Assembly: GCF_009805705.1 (NCBI RefSeq)
Contig: NZ_VSMB01000015.1
Span: forward strand, 1-64,000
DNA: 64,000 nucleotides
Source: Ruania rhizosphaerae
GTDB lineage: Bacteria > Actinomycetota > Actinomycetes > Actinomycetales > Beutenbergiaceae
Direction: 5' to 3'
Shown piece by piece: positions 34,053 to 43,648 of this stretch. The first letter of the stretch is position 1; each line of letters starts with the position of its first letter. The notes below the pieces were generated by a model that was not told the DNA's origin, ran no database searches, and saw only the letters and a program-made list of their open reading frames with translations. The position numbers were made by a program, and so were the translations under genes.

Positions 34053-34058
34053 TAGCGT
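34053..34058 (+). promoter_or_regulatory. -10-like box for the AlkZ-like gene
   Basis: TAGCGT lies exactly six bases before the ATG at 34065, where no Shine-Dalgarno exists. This fits a leaderless mRNA. Confidence 0.4.
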
Positions 34059-34064
34059 CCTGTC

Positions 34065-35240
34065 ATGGCCCGCACGTCCCGTTCCTCCCCTGCACCGGCT
34101 GCCGGTCTCACCGCCGATCAGGTGCTGCGTTTCCGCATGGCCCGCCACGGCCTGACAGCCGCTCCTGGCACGGTCACCGACCCCGGCGATGCACCCATCC
34201 TCAACCTCGGTGTGCAGGACACCGGGCCTGACGGCGCAGCCTGGGCACTGCGGGTACGCGGCCTCCGCGCTCGGCTCACCGACGATCCGCGCGGCCCGTT
34301 CGCGCTGGCGTGGACACTGCGCGGCGCCCCGCACGCCTACCGCAGAGACGAGCTCGGGCAGGTGCGGCGCACCGTCTCCCCGTTCTCCGAGGCAGATGCG
34401 GGCAAGCGCATCTTCGACGCCGCCGCACCGCTGCGCCGGGCCGGGATTGCCGTGCTCGATGCCCTCGACCGGGTCGCCGGCGAGATGCGTGACATTGCCA
34501 CCGGTCCGATCGTCAAGGGAGAGATGTCGGCCGAGCTCACCCGGCGGCTCCCGGAGCCGTATCTGCGCGAGTGCCGCCCGTGCCAGGCGATTCATACCTA
34601 CGAGCAACCGTTCCGCCTTGCGGCTCTGTTCGCCGGCCTGGAGCTGGTGCCCGGTACCTCACCGCCGGTGCTCCGCCCGATCGCGGACTGGCCCAGCAGC
34701 GACGTGCCCGGACCCATGCGGGAACCCGACGGCGCCAGTTCCGCCTCCATACACCTGCAGCCCATCCGGGTATACCTCTCGCTCTTCGGTACCGGGACGA
34801 TGCAGGAGGTCGCTGCCTATCTGGACGCCCCGGTCGCAGACGTGCGCGCCAACTGGCCCGACGACGCCGTGCCTGTCACGGTCGATGAGGCGGCCACATT
34901 CGCTCTTGCCGGGAATCTGGCAGCGCTCACGGGCGGCGAGGAGAGCGGAGTCGTGCGCATCATCGGCCCCTACGATCCGTTCCTGCAGGCGAGGGACCGT
35001 CACCTCCTGGCTGCCTCGGCGACCGAACGGAAGGCATTGTTTCCCGTGCTGGGGCGACCGGGCGCCGTCGTGCGGGACGGACGGGTCCTTGCCCTGTGGC
35101 GGCCCACGACGGCGAAGGGGCACCTTCGCCTACGCCTGACGGAATGGGTACCGCTCACCCGGGCAGACCGGGACGTCGCGGCCGAGCAGGCGACCGCGCT
35201 GGCCGACTTCCGGGGCGTGACCTTCGACGGTTTCGCCTGA
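34065..35240 (+). CDS. Winged-helix DNA-binding protein, AlkZ/YcaQ-like DNA glycosylase family
   Basis: 391 aa of the HTH_42 family: tandem winged helices with an N-terminal QxD-type segment (NLGVQDTG, Q51/D52) at the place of the catalytic QxQ or QxD of AlkZ and YcaQ, which remove alkylated or crosslinked bases. Many actinobacterial members are uncharacterised, so enzyme activity is likely but not established. The C-terminal part (IIGPYDPFLQARDR, LWRPTTAKGHLRL) is typical of the family. It converges with the ABC-2 permease gene, with 2 bases between stops. Confidence 0.85.
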   Translation: MARTSRSSPAPAAGLTADQVLRFRMARHGLTAAPGTVTDPGDAPILNLGVQDTGPDGAAWALRVRGLRARLTDDPRGPFALAWTLRGAPHAYRRDELGQVRRTVSPFSEADAGKRIFDAAAPLRRAGIAVLDALDRVAGEMRDIATGPIVKGEMSAELTRRLPEPYLRECRPCQAIHTYEQPFRLAALFAGLELVPGTSPPVLRPIADWPSSDVPGPMREPDGASSASIHLQPIRVYLSLFGTGTMQEVAAYLDAPVADVRANWPDDAVPVTVDEAATFALAGNLAALTGGEESGVVRIIGPYDPFLQARDRHLLAASATERKALFPVLGRPGAVVRDGRVLALWRPTTAKGHLRLRLTEWVPLTRADRDVAAEQATALADFRGVTFDGFA

Positions 35241-35242
35241 CC

Positions 35243-36406
35243 TCAGATCGCGCGGCCCAGGCTGCGCCGCAGCAGCAGCGACCCCAGCAGCAGTGCGCCG
35301 ACCGCAAAAGCAGCGAGCACGCCTAGGTGCGGGAGGATCTCCGCCACCCCGGCATCGTGGCGCTGCACCTCGGCGAACGCCCGGTACCCCCACCCGTGCG
35401 GGGTGAAGGAACTGACGGTTCGCAGCGCATCGGGGAAGAGCTCCTGTGGGAACATGCACCCGCCGAGGGCAGCGAGCACCAGGGATAGCCCGACGCCGAG
35501 GCCGGTCGCGGCACCCTCGTTGTCCAGCAGCGAACCGATCACCATGGCGAACCCGGCCGCCACAGCGGCGAACACAGCGAGCACCAGCAACGCGACCGGC
35601 AGGTTGCCCCAGGTGACGCCGAACAGCAGCGAGGTCCCGGCCATCACGTACGCCCCTTGGAAGACTGCGATCGTCCATCGGCCCAGTGCCTGGCCGGCCA
35701 CGACGCTCCCCGTGCCGACCGGTGCGGCGAGGGTGCGTGCGATCACCCCATTGCGGCGCGCGTCGATCAGCGTGCCGGACCCGGCCAGTGCCGCCATGAA
35801 CACGAACAGCAGCACCTGCGAGGCGGCCCCGACGTCGAAGCCGGTCACCCCGGCGAACGCCTGACTGATCTCGTTCACGTCAACCACGTCGACCTGCAGC
35901 GGTGGCACCTCCTCCTCGGCGGCCGCGAGTGCCTGACTCGCAACATCCGGCGCTGCGCCGGCGCCGGTCAGGGCAGCCAGTTGCGCGCGGGTGGTGGCCA
36001 GTTCGCTCAGCGCGGTCTGCACTCGCTGCGCCGCAGTCTGCGCGCCGTTGGTGGAGGCCTGGATCACCTCCACCCGCACCGGTTCCCCGGCCTCGTAGGC
36101 GGCTGCGTCCTCGGCGGTGAGCACGATGGCCACATCGGCCCGGCCCCGGGCGAGGGTCTCGGCGGCAGCATCGGCCGTCGAGGCGTCCACGGTCACGTCG
36201 GCCGCGGTGAGCGTGGCCCGCAGATCCTCCCCAAAACTCGACTGTGCCTCGGTGAGCAGTACCCGGCCATTGCTCGCGCCACCGCCGAACTGGGCACCGA
36301 TCACCACCACGAGCAGCAGCGGGAAGATGAAGGTGAAGAAGATGTTGGACCGGTCCCGCAGGAACCGGCGCAGCTCGACTCCGGCGATCGCGCCTACGGC
36401 CCTCAT
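35243..36406 (-). CDS. ABC-2 type transporter permease (second subunit)
   Basis: 387 aa. One N-terminal helix (FFTFIFPLLLVVVIGAQFGG), a soluble extracytoplasmic domain (about 45-185), then five C-terminal helices of the ABC-2 fold. The ATG overlaps the stop of the first permease (ATGA), so the two are coupled and probably form a heterodimer. The whole unit (ATPase, permease, permease) resembles daunorubicin/YhaP-type exporters; substrate unknown. Confidence 0.9.
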   Translation of the reverse strand: MRAVGAIAGVELRRFLRDRSNIFFTFIFPLLLVVVIGAQFGGGASNGRVLLTEAQSSFGEDLRATLTAADVTVDASTADAAAETLARGRADVAIVLTAEDAAAYEAGEPVRVEVIQASTNGAQTAAQRVQTALSELATTRAQLAALTGAGAAPDVASQALAAAEEEVPPLQVDVVDVNEISQAFAGVTGFDVGAASQVLLFVFMAALAGSGTLIDARRNGVIARTLAAPVGTGSVVAGQALGRWTIAVFQGAYVMAGTSLLFGVTWGNLPVALLVLAVFAAVAAGFAMVIGSLLDNEGAATGLGVGLSLVLAALGGCMFPQELFPDALRTVSSFTPHGWGYRAFAEVQRHDAGVAEILPHLGVLAAFAVGALLLGSLLLRRSLGRAI

Positions 36407-37566
36407 CGGGTCTCCCCCCGGTCCGGGATCGCCCGGGAGACCAGCAGGCATATCGCGGCGAACGCGAGCAAGGTGAGCACGGGCGCCGTCAGGTCGCTGA
36501 GCCCGCCGCCTCCGGCGGTGATACCCAGCCCGCGGGTGAATGCGGCGATCGGGTTCACATCGAGCACCGCCCCGAGTGCGCCGCTCGCGGCGATCGGGAA
36601 GAACGCCCCGCCGGACATGCCCAGGACCAGGGCGAGGATGGTCTGCACGATGTTCGCCTGTTCCGCGGTGCGTGCCAGGCGCACCACGATGAAGGTCAGC
36701 GAGGTCGCGGCAGCCACCGCGCACAGCACCAGCACACCCACGGCGCCCACATTGCCGAAGGCGACCCCGAACATCAGTGACCCGGCGGTCAGCAGCACCG
36801 CGGTGGCCAGCACCCCGAGCACGAACGCACCGAGTGCCTTGGCCAGGACGATCGAACCGGGCCGGATGGGCATCGATCGCAGCCGCGCGAGGGTCCCGCT
36901 CTCTCGCTCGGCGACCATGGAGAGCACCCCGAATCCGACGGTGAACATCAGGAACAGGCCCGCCTGGCCGGCGATCAGCGCTCCGCCGGCAGTGAGCTGC
37001 TGGTCGGAGGCCTCTCCCTCCTCGGCGGTGATCGCACCGGCGGCATCCACCTCCTCCTGTGCGAGCTGAGCCGCGACGTCGGGGGCGAGTCCCGCCTCGA
37101 TCGCCGCGGCGGCGGAGACGCTGCGCGAGCGCATCTCGCTGAGCAGCCCATCGGTGACAGCGATCAGGATGTTCGCGGACAGGCCGGCGCCGTCACCGAT
37201 CACCATCTGCACGGAGTGCTCGGTGCCCGAGCGTAAGTCCTCGGTCAGGCCGGGCGGGATGATCAGACCGAGATCCGCATCCCCGGCATCCACCGAGGCT
37301 CGAGGATCTTCGCTGTCGGCCACAGTCACCTGGAAGACGCTCAGGCCGGCCAGGCTGGAGACCACCACATCGGCGAGCTCGTCATCGGCGTCGATCGAGG
37401 CGGCCATCGTCACCGGTTCCAGCTCCACGTCGTCGGCGCTGGTGGGGATCACCAGGTTGAGCACGGTCATGAGCGCCAGCGGGACGGCGATGGAGAAGAT
37501 CAGCACCGACTTGTCACGCAACCGCTGCTGCAGGTCCTTGGTGACGATCGTCCACACGGCACCCAT
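36403..37566 (-). CDS. ABC-2 type transporter permease (first subunit)
   Basis: 387 aa, the same length and topology as its neighbour: one N-terminal helix, an extracytoplasmic alpha/beta domain (about 45-190) and five helices. The two are clearly diverged paralogues. It starts one base after the ATPase stop. Confidence 0.9.
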   Translation of the reverse strand: MGAVWTIVTKDLQQRLRDKSVLIFSIAVPLALMTVLNLVIPTSADDVELEPVTMAASIDADDELADVVVSSLAGLSVFQVTVADSEDPRASVDAGDADLGLIIPPGLTEDLRSGTEHSVQMVIGDGAGLSANILIAVTDGLLSEMRSRSVSAAAAIEAGLAPDVAAQLAQEEVDAAGAITAEEGEASDQQLTAGGALIAGQAGLFLMFTVGFGVLSMVAERESGTLARLRSMPIRPGSIVLAKALGAFVLGVLATAVLLTAGSLMFGVAFGNVGAVGVLVLCAVAAATSLTFIVVRLARTAEQANIVQTILALVLGMSGGAFFPIAASGALGAVLDVNPIAAFTRGLGITAGGGGLSDLTAPVLTLLAFAAICLLVSRAIPDRGETR

Positions 37567-37567
37567 G

Positions 37568-38572
37568 TCAGTCCCGCAGTGCTTTGCCGGTCAGGTGCAG
37601 GAAGACCTGCTCGAGGTCCGGGCGGGTGATCTCGACGTCGGCGAGTTCAAGGTGGGTACTGGCCGCGGTCACGATGGCCGCGAGCGCAGCGGGTGCGTCG
37701 GCCGCGGTCACCAGCACCTCACTGTCGGTCACGTCGGCGCGTTCCACCCCACGCACCTGAGCCACGGCGGAGGAGGCGGCGCGCAGATCACCGGTACCGC
37801 TCAGGCGCACCTGGTCGGAGGAGCCGAGGAGCCGGATGAGCTCGCTGCGGGTACCCGCAGCCTGGATCCGTCCGGTGTCGATGATGGCGATCCGGTCACA
37901 GAGCCGTTCGGCCTCTTCCATGTAGTGCGTCGTGTACAGCACCGCCATACCTTCACCGGCGAGGGCTTCAACGGATTCCAGGATGGCGTTGCGCGACTGC
38001 GGGTCCACCCCCACCGTGGGTTCGTCCAGGATGAGCAGGCTGGGCCGGTGCAGCAGTCCGACGGCAATGTTCAGCCGCCGTTTCATGCCGCCGGAGTATT
38101 CCTTCACCGGGTCCTTGGCCCGGTCGGCGAGCCCCACCACCTCCAGCACCTCGTCCACGCGATGCTTCAGGTCTGCCCCACGCAGGCCTTGCAAACGGGC
38201 GAAGTAACGCAGGTTCTCCCGGCCCTTGAGGTCCGGGTAGAGCGCCAGGTCCTGCGGGACCAGGCCGATGTGGCGCTTCACCGCGACCGCGGAAGGGTGC
38301 ATCCGCTCTCCCGCGACCTCGATCGTGCCGCGGTCCGGGGCGAGGAGCCCGGCGATCATCGTGATGGTGGTGGTCTTACCGGCCCCGTTCGGTCCGAGCA
38401 GCCCGAAGGTCTCACCGGGGCGGATGCTCAGCGAGACCCCGTCAACGGCCTTCAGGTCACCGAAGCGGCGTTCGACGTCGGTGACGACAAGCACGTCCTG
38501 CTCGCTCGGAGTTGGCGCGGCCGGACTCGACGTCGCGGTTCCTGGTTCGTCGCTCACCCGATCAGCCACCAT
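37568..38572 (-). CDS. ABC transporter ATPase (DrrA/CcmA type)
   Basis: 334 aa. Walker A GPNGAGKTT, Q-loop LVPQDLALYP, signature YSGGMKRR, Walker B LILDEPTVGVDPQ and H-loop YTTHYMEEAE. A C-terminal domain of about 85 residues follows, as in DrrA. First gene of a three-gene exporter with two ABC-2 permeases, spaced 1 and -4 nt. It diverges from the Nudix gene across 167 bases. Confidence 0.93.
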   Translation of the reverse strand: MVADRVSDEPGTATSSPAAPTPSEQDVLVVTDVERRFGDLKAVDGVSLSIRPGETFGLLGPNGAGKTTTITMIAGLLAPDRGTIEVAGERMHPSAVAVKRHIGLVPQDLALYPDLKGRENLRYFARLQGLRGADLKHRVDEVLEVVGLADRAKDPVKEYSGGMKRRLNIAVGLLHRPSLLILDEPTVGVDPQSRNAILESVEALAGEGMAVLYTTHYMEEAERLCDRIAIIDTGRIQAAGTRSELIRLLGSSDQVRLSGTGDLRAASSAVAQVRGVERADVTDSEVLVTAADAPAALAAIVTAASTHLELADVEITRPDLEQVFLHLTGKALRD

Positions 38573-38727
38573 CGATTCCCCGTTCGGTCATCCGCTCGGA
38601 CTCATCCTGGCACACGTAACCCTCCCCAGAATCCCCTTCCGGTGGACGAACCCCACCGCGCCGAGGAGCCAACCTGTGTGGGTCACAGGCGTCCGGCCGC
38701 ACTGCGAGCCTGTCCGGGCGCAACCCC

Positions 38728-38733
38728 TAGGAT
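38728..38733 (+). promoter_or_regulatory. -10 box for the Nudix gene
   Basis: TAGGAT ends six bases before the GTG start at 38740, with no ribosome-binding site. A leaderless transcript is likely. Confidence 0.45.
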
Positions 38734-38739
38734 GCCTGT

Positions 38740-39429
38740 GTGCCGCATGCCGCGCTGACCGACCTGCACGAGCTTCTGGCGCGGGTGCACGAAGGGCGCT
38801 TCGTCCCGCTCGCAGGACCGCATGCCGACGACGCCCGGCTCGCCGCCACGTTCCGTCGTGCCGCCGTCCTGGCCCTGTTCACCCCGGGCCAGACCGAAGG
38901 CGACACACAGCCACCGGCCGTGGATCTGTTCCTCGTCCAACGCTCCCCGGCGCTGCGCCAGCATCCCGGTCAGATCGCACTCCCTGGCGGCCGGATCGAG
39001 GCCTCCGACGACGGACCGACCGGTGCCGCCCTCCGGGAGACCGAGGAGGAGACCGGGATCGCCCGGCACCATGTGGAGTTGCTCGGCGCACTCCCCCAGG
39101 TGCTCGTTCCCGTCAGCTCCTTCGCGGTCACCCCCGTGCTGGGATGGGCCGACGCGGTACCCCCGACGGCGCCGAGCACGGACGGCGAGGTGTTGCACAC
39201 GCTGCGAGTTCCGGTGGCACGGCTGCTCTCCCCGACGGCGCGGGCGAACGTCCTGCTCGCGGGTCACCGTTCCGCCGGGTTCCGGGTGCCGAGCGGCTGG
39301 GTGTGGGGATTCACCGGCAACCTGCTCGACCATCTGTTCACCGAACTCGGGTGGACCCGCCCGTGGGACCGGGCAGCAGAGCACCTCATGACGTGGGACG
39401 AGGCTCGCGGCGCCAAGCTACGCGAGTGA
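38740..39429 (+). CDS. Nudix hydrolase, CoA pyrophosphatase (NudL/CoAse) type
   Basis: 229 aa. LPGGRIEAS followed by ALRETEEETGI is a Nudix box with the one-residue longer spacing of CoA diphosphatases, and FLVQRSPALRQHPGQIALPG matches the UPF0035-like CoAse signature (LLxxRs..l..HxGqialPGG). These enzymes hydrolyse CoA and related thioesters to phosphopantetheine and 3',5'-ADP. The start is GTG. It converges with putA, 58 bases between stops with no obvious hairpin. Confidence 0.88.
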   Translation: MPHAALTDLHELLARVHEGRFVPLAGPHADDARLAATFRRAAVLALFTPGQTEGDTQPPAVDLFLVQRSPALRQHPGQIALPGGRIEASDDGPTGAALRETEEETGIARHHVELLGALPQVLVPVSSFAVTPVLGWADAVPPTAPSTDGEVLHTLRVPVARLLSPTARANVLLAGHRSAGFRVPSGWVWGFTGNLLDHLFTELGWTRPWDRAAEHLMTWDEARGAKLRE

Positions 39430-39487
39430 TCCCTTCCCGGCCACGACCGGCACGCCTCGACGGATGCCTGCGCAACCGTGCCAGAGG

Positions 39488-42400
39488 TCAGCGACCATCC
39501 ACACCGGCAGCCGTCCCGGTCGGTGAGGACGTCTGCGCTGCGACATGCCCGAAACGGTGCATGGTGCGGCTGACGGCCTGCTCCCGCAGCACCGTCAGCA
39601 GTTCCCGCCGGCCGGAGGCAAGAACCTCACCGTGGAGCAGCGTGGCATCGGCGGTCTCGGCGCAGGCAGCCTGCACGAGGCCCTCCTGATAGCCGATCAC
39701 GCGGATGCGCCCGGCGACCTCCCCACGCGAGACGCGCGCCGCGAACGCTTCGTCGGTCTCGGTCTGCCATCCCCAGCCGACGGCGTCGAGCCCGAGGCGG
39801 GCGTCGGCCACCTGCCCGACATCGGGATGCATCGAGACATCCACCGGCACTCCTGCGCAGGCCGCGGCGAGCGCCATCCGCCCGACCTCCACGGGGACGG
39901 CGGATGCGCTCGCCCGCACCGTCACCATCGGCACCGGGCGGTACCGGAACACGTTCGCCTCGGCCGCGAGTCCGGTCCGGTCAGTCTCGCGCTGGAAGAC
40001 CTGGTCTCGCGCCCACGCATCGCTCAGCGCCGAGACCCACAACCACTCCTGCTCGGCCGGATCGTCGCTCAGCCGCAGGATCGCTTCCAGCTGCGCACGT
40101 ACGCGACGCCCCACAGCACCCTCGCCCACGGGGCGCTGCACCGTGGACCAGGTACCGAGCTGAGCGACGTAGTTCGGGCCACCGGCCTTCGCACCCGGGC
40201 CGATCGAGGAGCGTTTCCACCCGCCGAAGGGCTGCCGCTGCACGATCGCCCCGGTGATGTGGCGGTTCACGTAGGCGTTGCCCACCTCCACATGAGCGAG
40301 CCAGTGCCGGATCTCGTCCTCGTCCAGGCTGTGCAGGCCTCCGGTGAGGCCGTAGCCAGTCGCGTTCTGCCACTCGATCGCCTGCTCCAGCGAGTCGGCA
40401 GCCATGATGCCGAGCACAGGGCCGAAATACTCAGTGAGGTGGAACGGCGATCCGGGCTGGACCCCGATCTTGATCCCCGGTGACCACAGCCTGCCCTCAT
40501 CGTCGCGCTGGCGCGGTTCGATCAGCCAGGACTCGCCTGGCTCCACGGTGGTCAGAGCTCGCGCCAGCTTCCCCTCGGCCGGGCCGATCAGCGGACCCAT
40601 CGCCGTCCCGAGGTCCTGGGCCCATCCCACCCGCAGCGAGCCGACAGCGTCCACCAGCTGCCTGCGGAACCGTTCCGAGCGTGCCATCGGCCCGACGAGG
40701 ATCAGCAGGGACGCCGCCGAGCACTTCTGCCCGGCGTGGCCGAACGCCGAGCGCATCACATCGGCGACAGCCAGGTCGATGTCGGCGCTCGGGGTGACCA
40801 CGAGCGCATTCTTCCCGCTGGTCTCGGCCAGCACCCCGGCCCCGGCGGGGCGGTCACGACGCCACCGTTCGAACATCCGTGCCGTCTCGTAGGCGCCGGT
40901 CAGGATGACCGTGTCCACTCCGGGATGGGCCACCAGATGCCGGCCGATCTCGCCCTCGTCGGTGCGCACGATCTGCACCAGCTCATCCGGGGCCCGGTGT
41001 GCGGCGAAGGCGGCGTGGATGGCCTCCACGACCACTTCCGCCACACCGGGCACCGGTGGTGCCGGTTTGAGGACCACGGCAGCCCCGGCGGCCAGAGATG
41101 CAAGGACGCCGCCTGCAGGGATCGCGATCGGGAAGTTCCATGGCGGGGTGATCAGCACGAGCGTGTCGGGGGTGAAGCTCAGCCCCTCGTCGTCGGCGAT
41201 CTCGTCGAGCTCTTCGGCACGGTCGGCGTAGTAGCGGGCGAAGTCGATCGCCTCGGAGACCTCGGGGTCCGACTCGGCGACGGTCTTGCCGCCCTCGTGT
41301 GCGGCGGCAGTGACCAGCTCCCCACGACGGCGCTCGAGTTCGTCGGCGATCGTGCGCAGCACCGCGGCACGTTCGGCCGAGCTCCGTCCGGCCCACCCCG
41401 GCTGCGCGAGCCGGCCCCGCTCGACGACCTCGTCGACGGCCCCGATCGAGACGAGTTCCGGGGAGGTCAGTTCCCTGGCTGGCTGGGTGACCCATTCCTG
41501 CGCCGCCCACCGGACCTCCGGCAGTGCCGGGTCGGAGTCGGTGGTGTTGGCGAAGAACGCTCCGGCCGGCGGGCGCGCGCGACTACGGCGCGGGGTTGCC
41601 GAGACACTGCCGGAATCCTGCACCGAGGCGCGGAAGCGTTCCTCCTGTTCGAGCATCGGGGAGTGGTCCGGCGCGTCCCCGGCGTGCGGTGCGAAGACCG
41701 CATGGATGAAGTTCTCCGGTGCCGCGTTCTCCTCCAAGCGCCGCACGAGGTAGGAGACCGCGACGTCGAAGTCCTGGGGGGCCACCACCGGGGTGTACAG
41801 GATCAAGGGGCGGTCAGATCCGACGTCCCGCGCCACCGCCCTCGCCTGCGCCGGCGCCATCCCGTGCAGCATCTCCACATCGACGGCGTCACTCACCCCC
41901 CGCTCGGTCGCCAGCTGGTGCGCCAGGGCGAGGTCGAACAGGTTGTGTGAGGCGACCCCGGTGCGGACGGCAGCGGCCACCTCCGGGCGCAGCAAGGTCT
42001 CGAGCATGCGCACGTAGTTCGCGTCGACCTCGGCCTTGGTGGCATAGGGCGCCTGCACCCACCCGTGCAGCTCGGCCCCGACCCGCTCGATCGCGAGGTT
42101 CGCCCCCTTGACCAGGCGGATCTTGATCGGAGCCCCACCCGCGGCGCGGCGGCGACGTGCGAAGTCGACCAGCCGCTGCATCGCCAAGTAGGAGTCCGGC
42201 AGGTAGGCCTGGAGCGCCAGCCCCATCTCCAGACCGGTGAACTCGGGCTCGGAGCAGATGGCCTCGAAGACGCTCACGGTGAGATCGAGGTCGCGGTAGG
42301 ACTCCATGTCCAGGTTGACGAACGCCGTCGGGCTCTTCCGTGCTGCGGTGCGGTACAGGGGCCGGAGCCGGTCGACCACACGCGGCACCATGGCCTCGGT

Positions 42401-42979
42401 GTCCCAGGTGCTGAGCTGGGAGACGAGGGCGGAGACCTTGATGGAGACGTAGTCGATATCGTCCCGCTCCAGCAACAGACGGGTGCGGGCCGCGCGGGCT
42501 GCGGCCTCCTGCTCCCCGAGCACCGCCTCACCGAGGAGGTTGACGTTCGAGCGCCGCCCATGGGCACGGGCTTGGGCCAGGTGGTGACCGAGCGCGGGGT
42601 CGGACGCATCCACGACGAGATGGCCCACAAGCTGGCGCAGACGCAGGCGAGCCAACGGCACGACGACCGACGGGGCAAGACGTGCGACCGCTGATCCCAG
42701 GCCGAGCATCGCCCGGTCAGGTGCGGAGAGGAATCCGCTGGCTGCCTCGGTCGAGAGGCGTCCCAGTTCTCGTGCGGCGACAGTGAGGTCGTCCGGCCTG
42801 GCGACCCGGTCGACGAAGCGCACCGCCAGGTCGAGACCCGCCGGGTCCGAGACCAGCCCCGCGAGGCGGGCGGAGGTACGACTCTCCGCCGAGGTCGATC
42901 GCGCGGACGTGGCGCCCGCCCACCGGTGGGCTAACGCCACGGCGGGATCGACAGCTGAGGTCAGGTCGGCCACGGTCAT
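39488..42979 (-). CDS. putA: Bifunctional proline dehydrogenase / glutamate-semialdehyde dehydrogenase PutA
   Basis: 1163 aa. PRODH barrel at about 50-430 (KGANLAIERVGAEL, YTPVVAPQDFDVAVSYLVRR), a linker, ALDH domain at about 480-950 with the general base Glu in ETSGKN and the nucleophile C753 in GQKCSA, and a C-terminal domain of roughly 170 residues. Substrate channelling converts proline to glutamate with FAD and NAD. No N-terminal DNA-binding domain, so it is not the autoregulatory trifunctional type. An alternative GTG start lies at 43000. It is monocistronic. Confidence 0.95.
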   Translation of the reverse strand: MTVADLTSAVDPAVALAHRWAGATSARSTSAESRTSARLAGLVSDPAGLDLAVRFVDRVARPDDLTVAARELGRLSTEAASGFLSAPDRAMLGLGSAVARLAPSVVVPLARLRLRQLVGHLVVDASDPALGHHLAQARAHGRRSNVNLLGEAVLGEQEAAARAARTRLLLERDDIDYVSIKVSALVSQLSTWDTEAMVPRVVDRLRPLYRTAARKSPTAFVNLDMESYRDLDLTVSVFEAICSEPEFTGLEMGLALQAYLPDSYLAMQRLVDFARRRRAAGGAPIKIRLVKGANLAIERVGAELHGWVQAPYATKAEVDANYVRMLETLLRPEVAAAVRTGVASHNLFDLALAHQLATERGVSDAVDVEMLHGMAPAQARAVARDVGSDRPLILYTPVVAPQDFDVAVSYLVRRLEENAAPENFIHAVFAPHAGDAPDHSPMLEQEERFRASVQDSGSVSATPRRSRARPPAGAFFANTTDSDPALPEVRWAAQEWVTQPARELTSPELVSIGAVDEVVERGRLAQPGWAGRSSAERAAVLRTIADELERRRGELVTAAAHEGGKTVAESDPEVSEAIDFARYYADRAEELDEIADDEGLSFTPDTLVLITPPWNFPIAIPAGGVLASLAAGAAVVLKPAPPVPGVAEVVVEAIHAAFAAHRAPDELVQIVRTDEGEIGRHLVAHPGVDTVILTGAYETARMFERWRRDRPAGAGVLAETSGKNALVVTPSADIDLAVADVMRSAFGHAGQKCSAASLLILVGPMARSERFRRQLVDAVGSLRVGWAQDLGTAMGPLIGPAEGKLARALTTVEPGESWLIEPRQRDDEGRLWSPGIKIGVQPGSPFHLTEYFGPVLGIMAADSLEQAIEWQNATGYGLTGGLHSLDEDEIRHWLAHVEVGNAYVNRHITGAIVQRQPFGGWKRSSIGPGAKAGGPNYVAQLGTWSTVQRPVGEGAVGRRVRAQLEAILRLSDDPAEQEWLWVSALSDAWARDQVFQRETDRTGLAAEANVFRYRPVPMVTVRASASAVPVEVGRMALAAACAGVPVDVSMHPDVGQVADARLGLDAVGWGWQTETDEAFAARVSRGEVAGRIRVIGYQEGLVQAACAETADATLLHGEVLASGRRELLTVLREQAVSRTMHRFGHVAAQTSSPTGTAAGVDGR

Positions 42980-43203
42980 TGATCCATCTTGCGTCCCCAC
43001 GCCCCTGATCGTCTCCCCGAATCGCCATGTACGTCCCTACCCATCTTCCCCTGTTGAACTCGCTGCTGTGTGCTGCAAGCAGGAACCGATCAACGATGCC
43101 TCGCCCACCCACTCCTGGCCAGAGGTCCGCCGACGAGCAGAGACTCCTCAGATGTCGGTGTCCGGTTCGGCAGATCGACAAACCTCGGGGCCCGGACCAG
43201 TGC

Positions 43204-43209
43204 GATGAT
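43204..43209 (+). promoter_or_regulatory. -10-like box for the OsmC gene
   Basis: GATGAT ends six bases before the ATG at 43216; there is no Shine-Dalgarno. Weaker than the other leaderless candidates. The rest of 42980-43215 holds nothing else that I recognise. Confidence 0.3.
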
Positions 43210-43215
43210 CAGACG

Positions 43216-43644
43216 ATGGAACTTCCCACCTCAGGACTTCGCATCGAGCGCACCGGCACCCGCCAGTACGTCGCCCGGAACGACCGCGGCGGCGAGGTGG
43301 CGATCGGCCCCCGAGAGATCGAGGGGGTGTTCAACCCCGGCGAACTCATGGCGCTGGCTCTCGCTGCCTGCACGATGATGAGCGCGGACCTGCCGATCGG
43401 GCGGCGCCTCGGCGAGGACTTCACCGGCGGCGCCGTCGTACGCACGGAGAAGGACGAGCAGCAGAACCGGTACACCTCGGCCGAGGTGGACGTGCTCCTG
43501 GAGACGGATTCCCTGACCGATAATGAGACCGAAGCGCTGGTCCGGGTGATCACGCGCGCCGCCAAGCAGGCGTGCACCGTGGGCCGTACATTGGACGCTG
43601 GCCTTCCGCACGATGTGCGCCTGGTCGAGACCAGAAGGGACTGA
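43216..43644 (+). CDS. OsmC/Ohr-family protein
   Basis: 142 aa. The two redox cysteines of the fold are present, C52 (AACTMMSADL) and C120 (KQACTVGRTL), so peroxidase activity on organic hydroperoxides is plausible. Start at 43216; the longer frame lacks family similarity. A membrane-protein gene follows after 4 bases and thyA after that, so it may lead a mixed operon. Confidence 0.88.
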   Translation: MELPTSGLRIERTGTRQYVARNDRGGEVAIGPREIEGVFNPGELMALALAACTMMSADLPIGRRLGEDFTGGAVVRTEKDEQQNRYTSAEVDVLLETDSLTDNETEALVRVITRAAKQACTVGRTLDAGLPHDVRLVETRRD

Positions 43645-43648
43645 CCCC

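Noticed and set aside
33780-34064. SAM riboswitch before metQ
   Set aside because: Searched by eye for SAM-I and SAM-IV cores on the minus strand; the conserved core segments and pseudoknot partners are not present.
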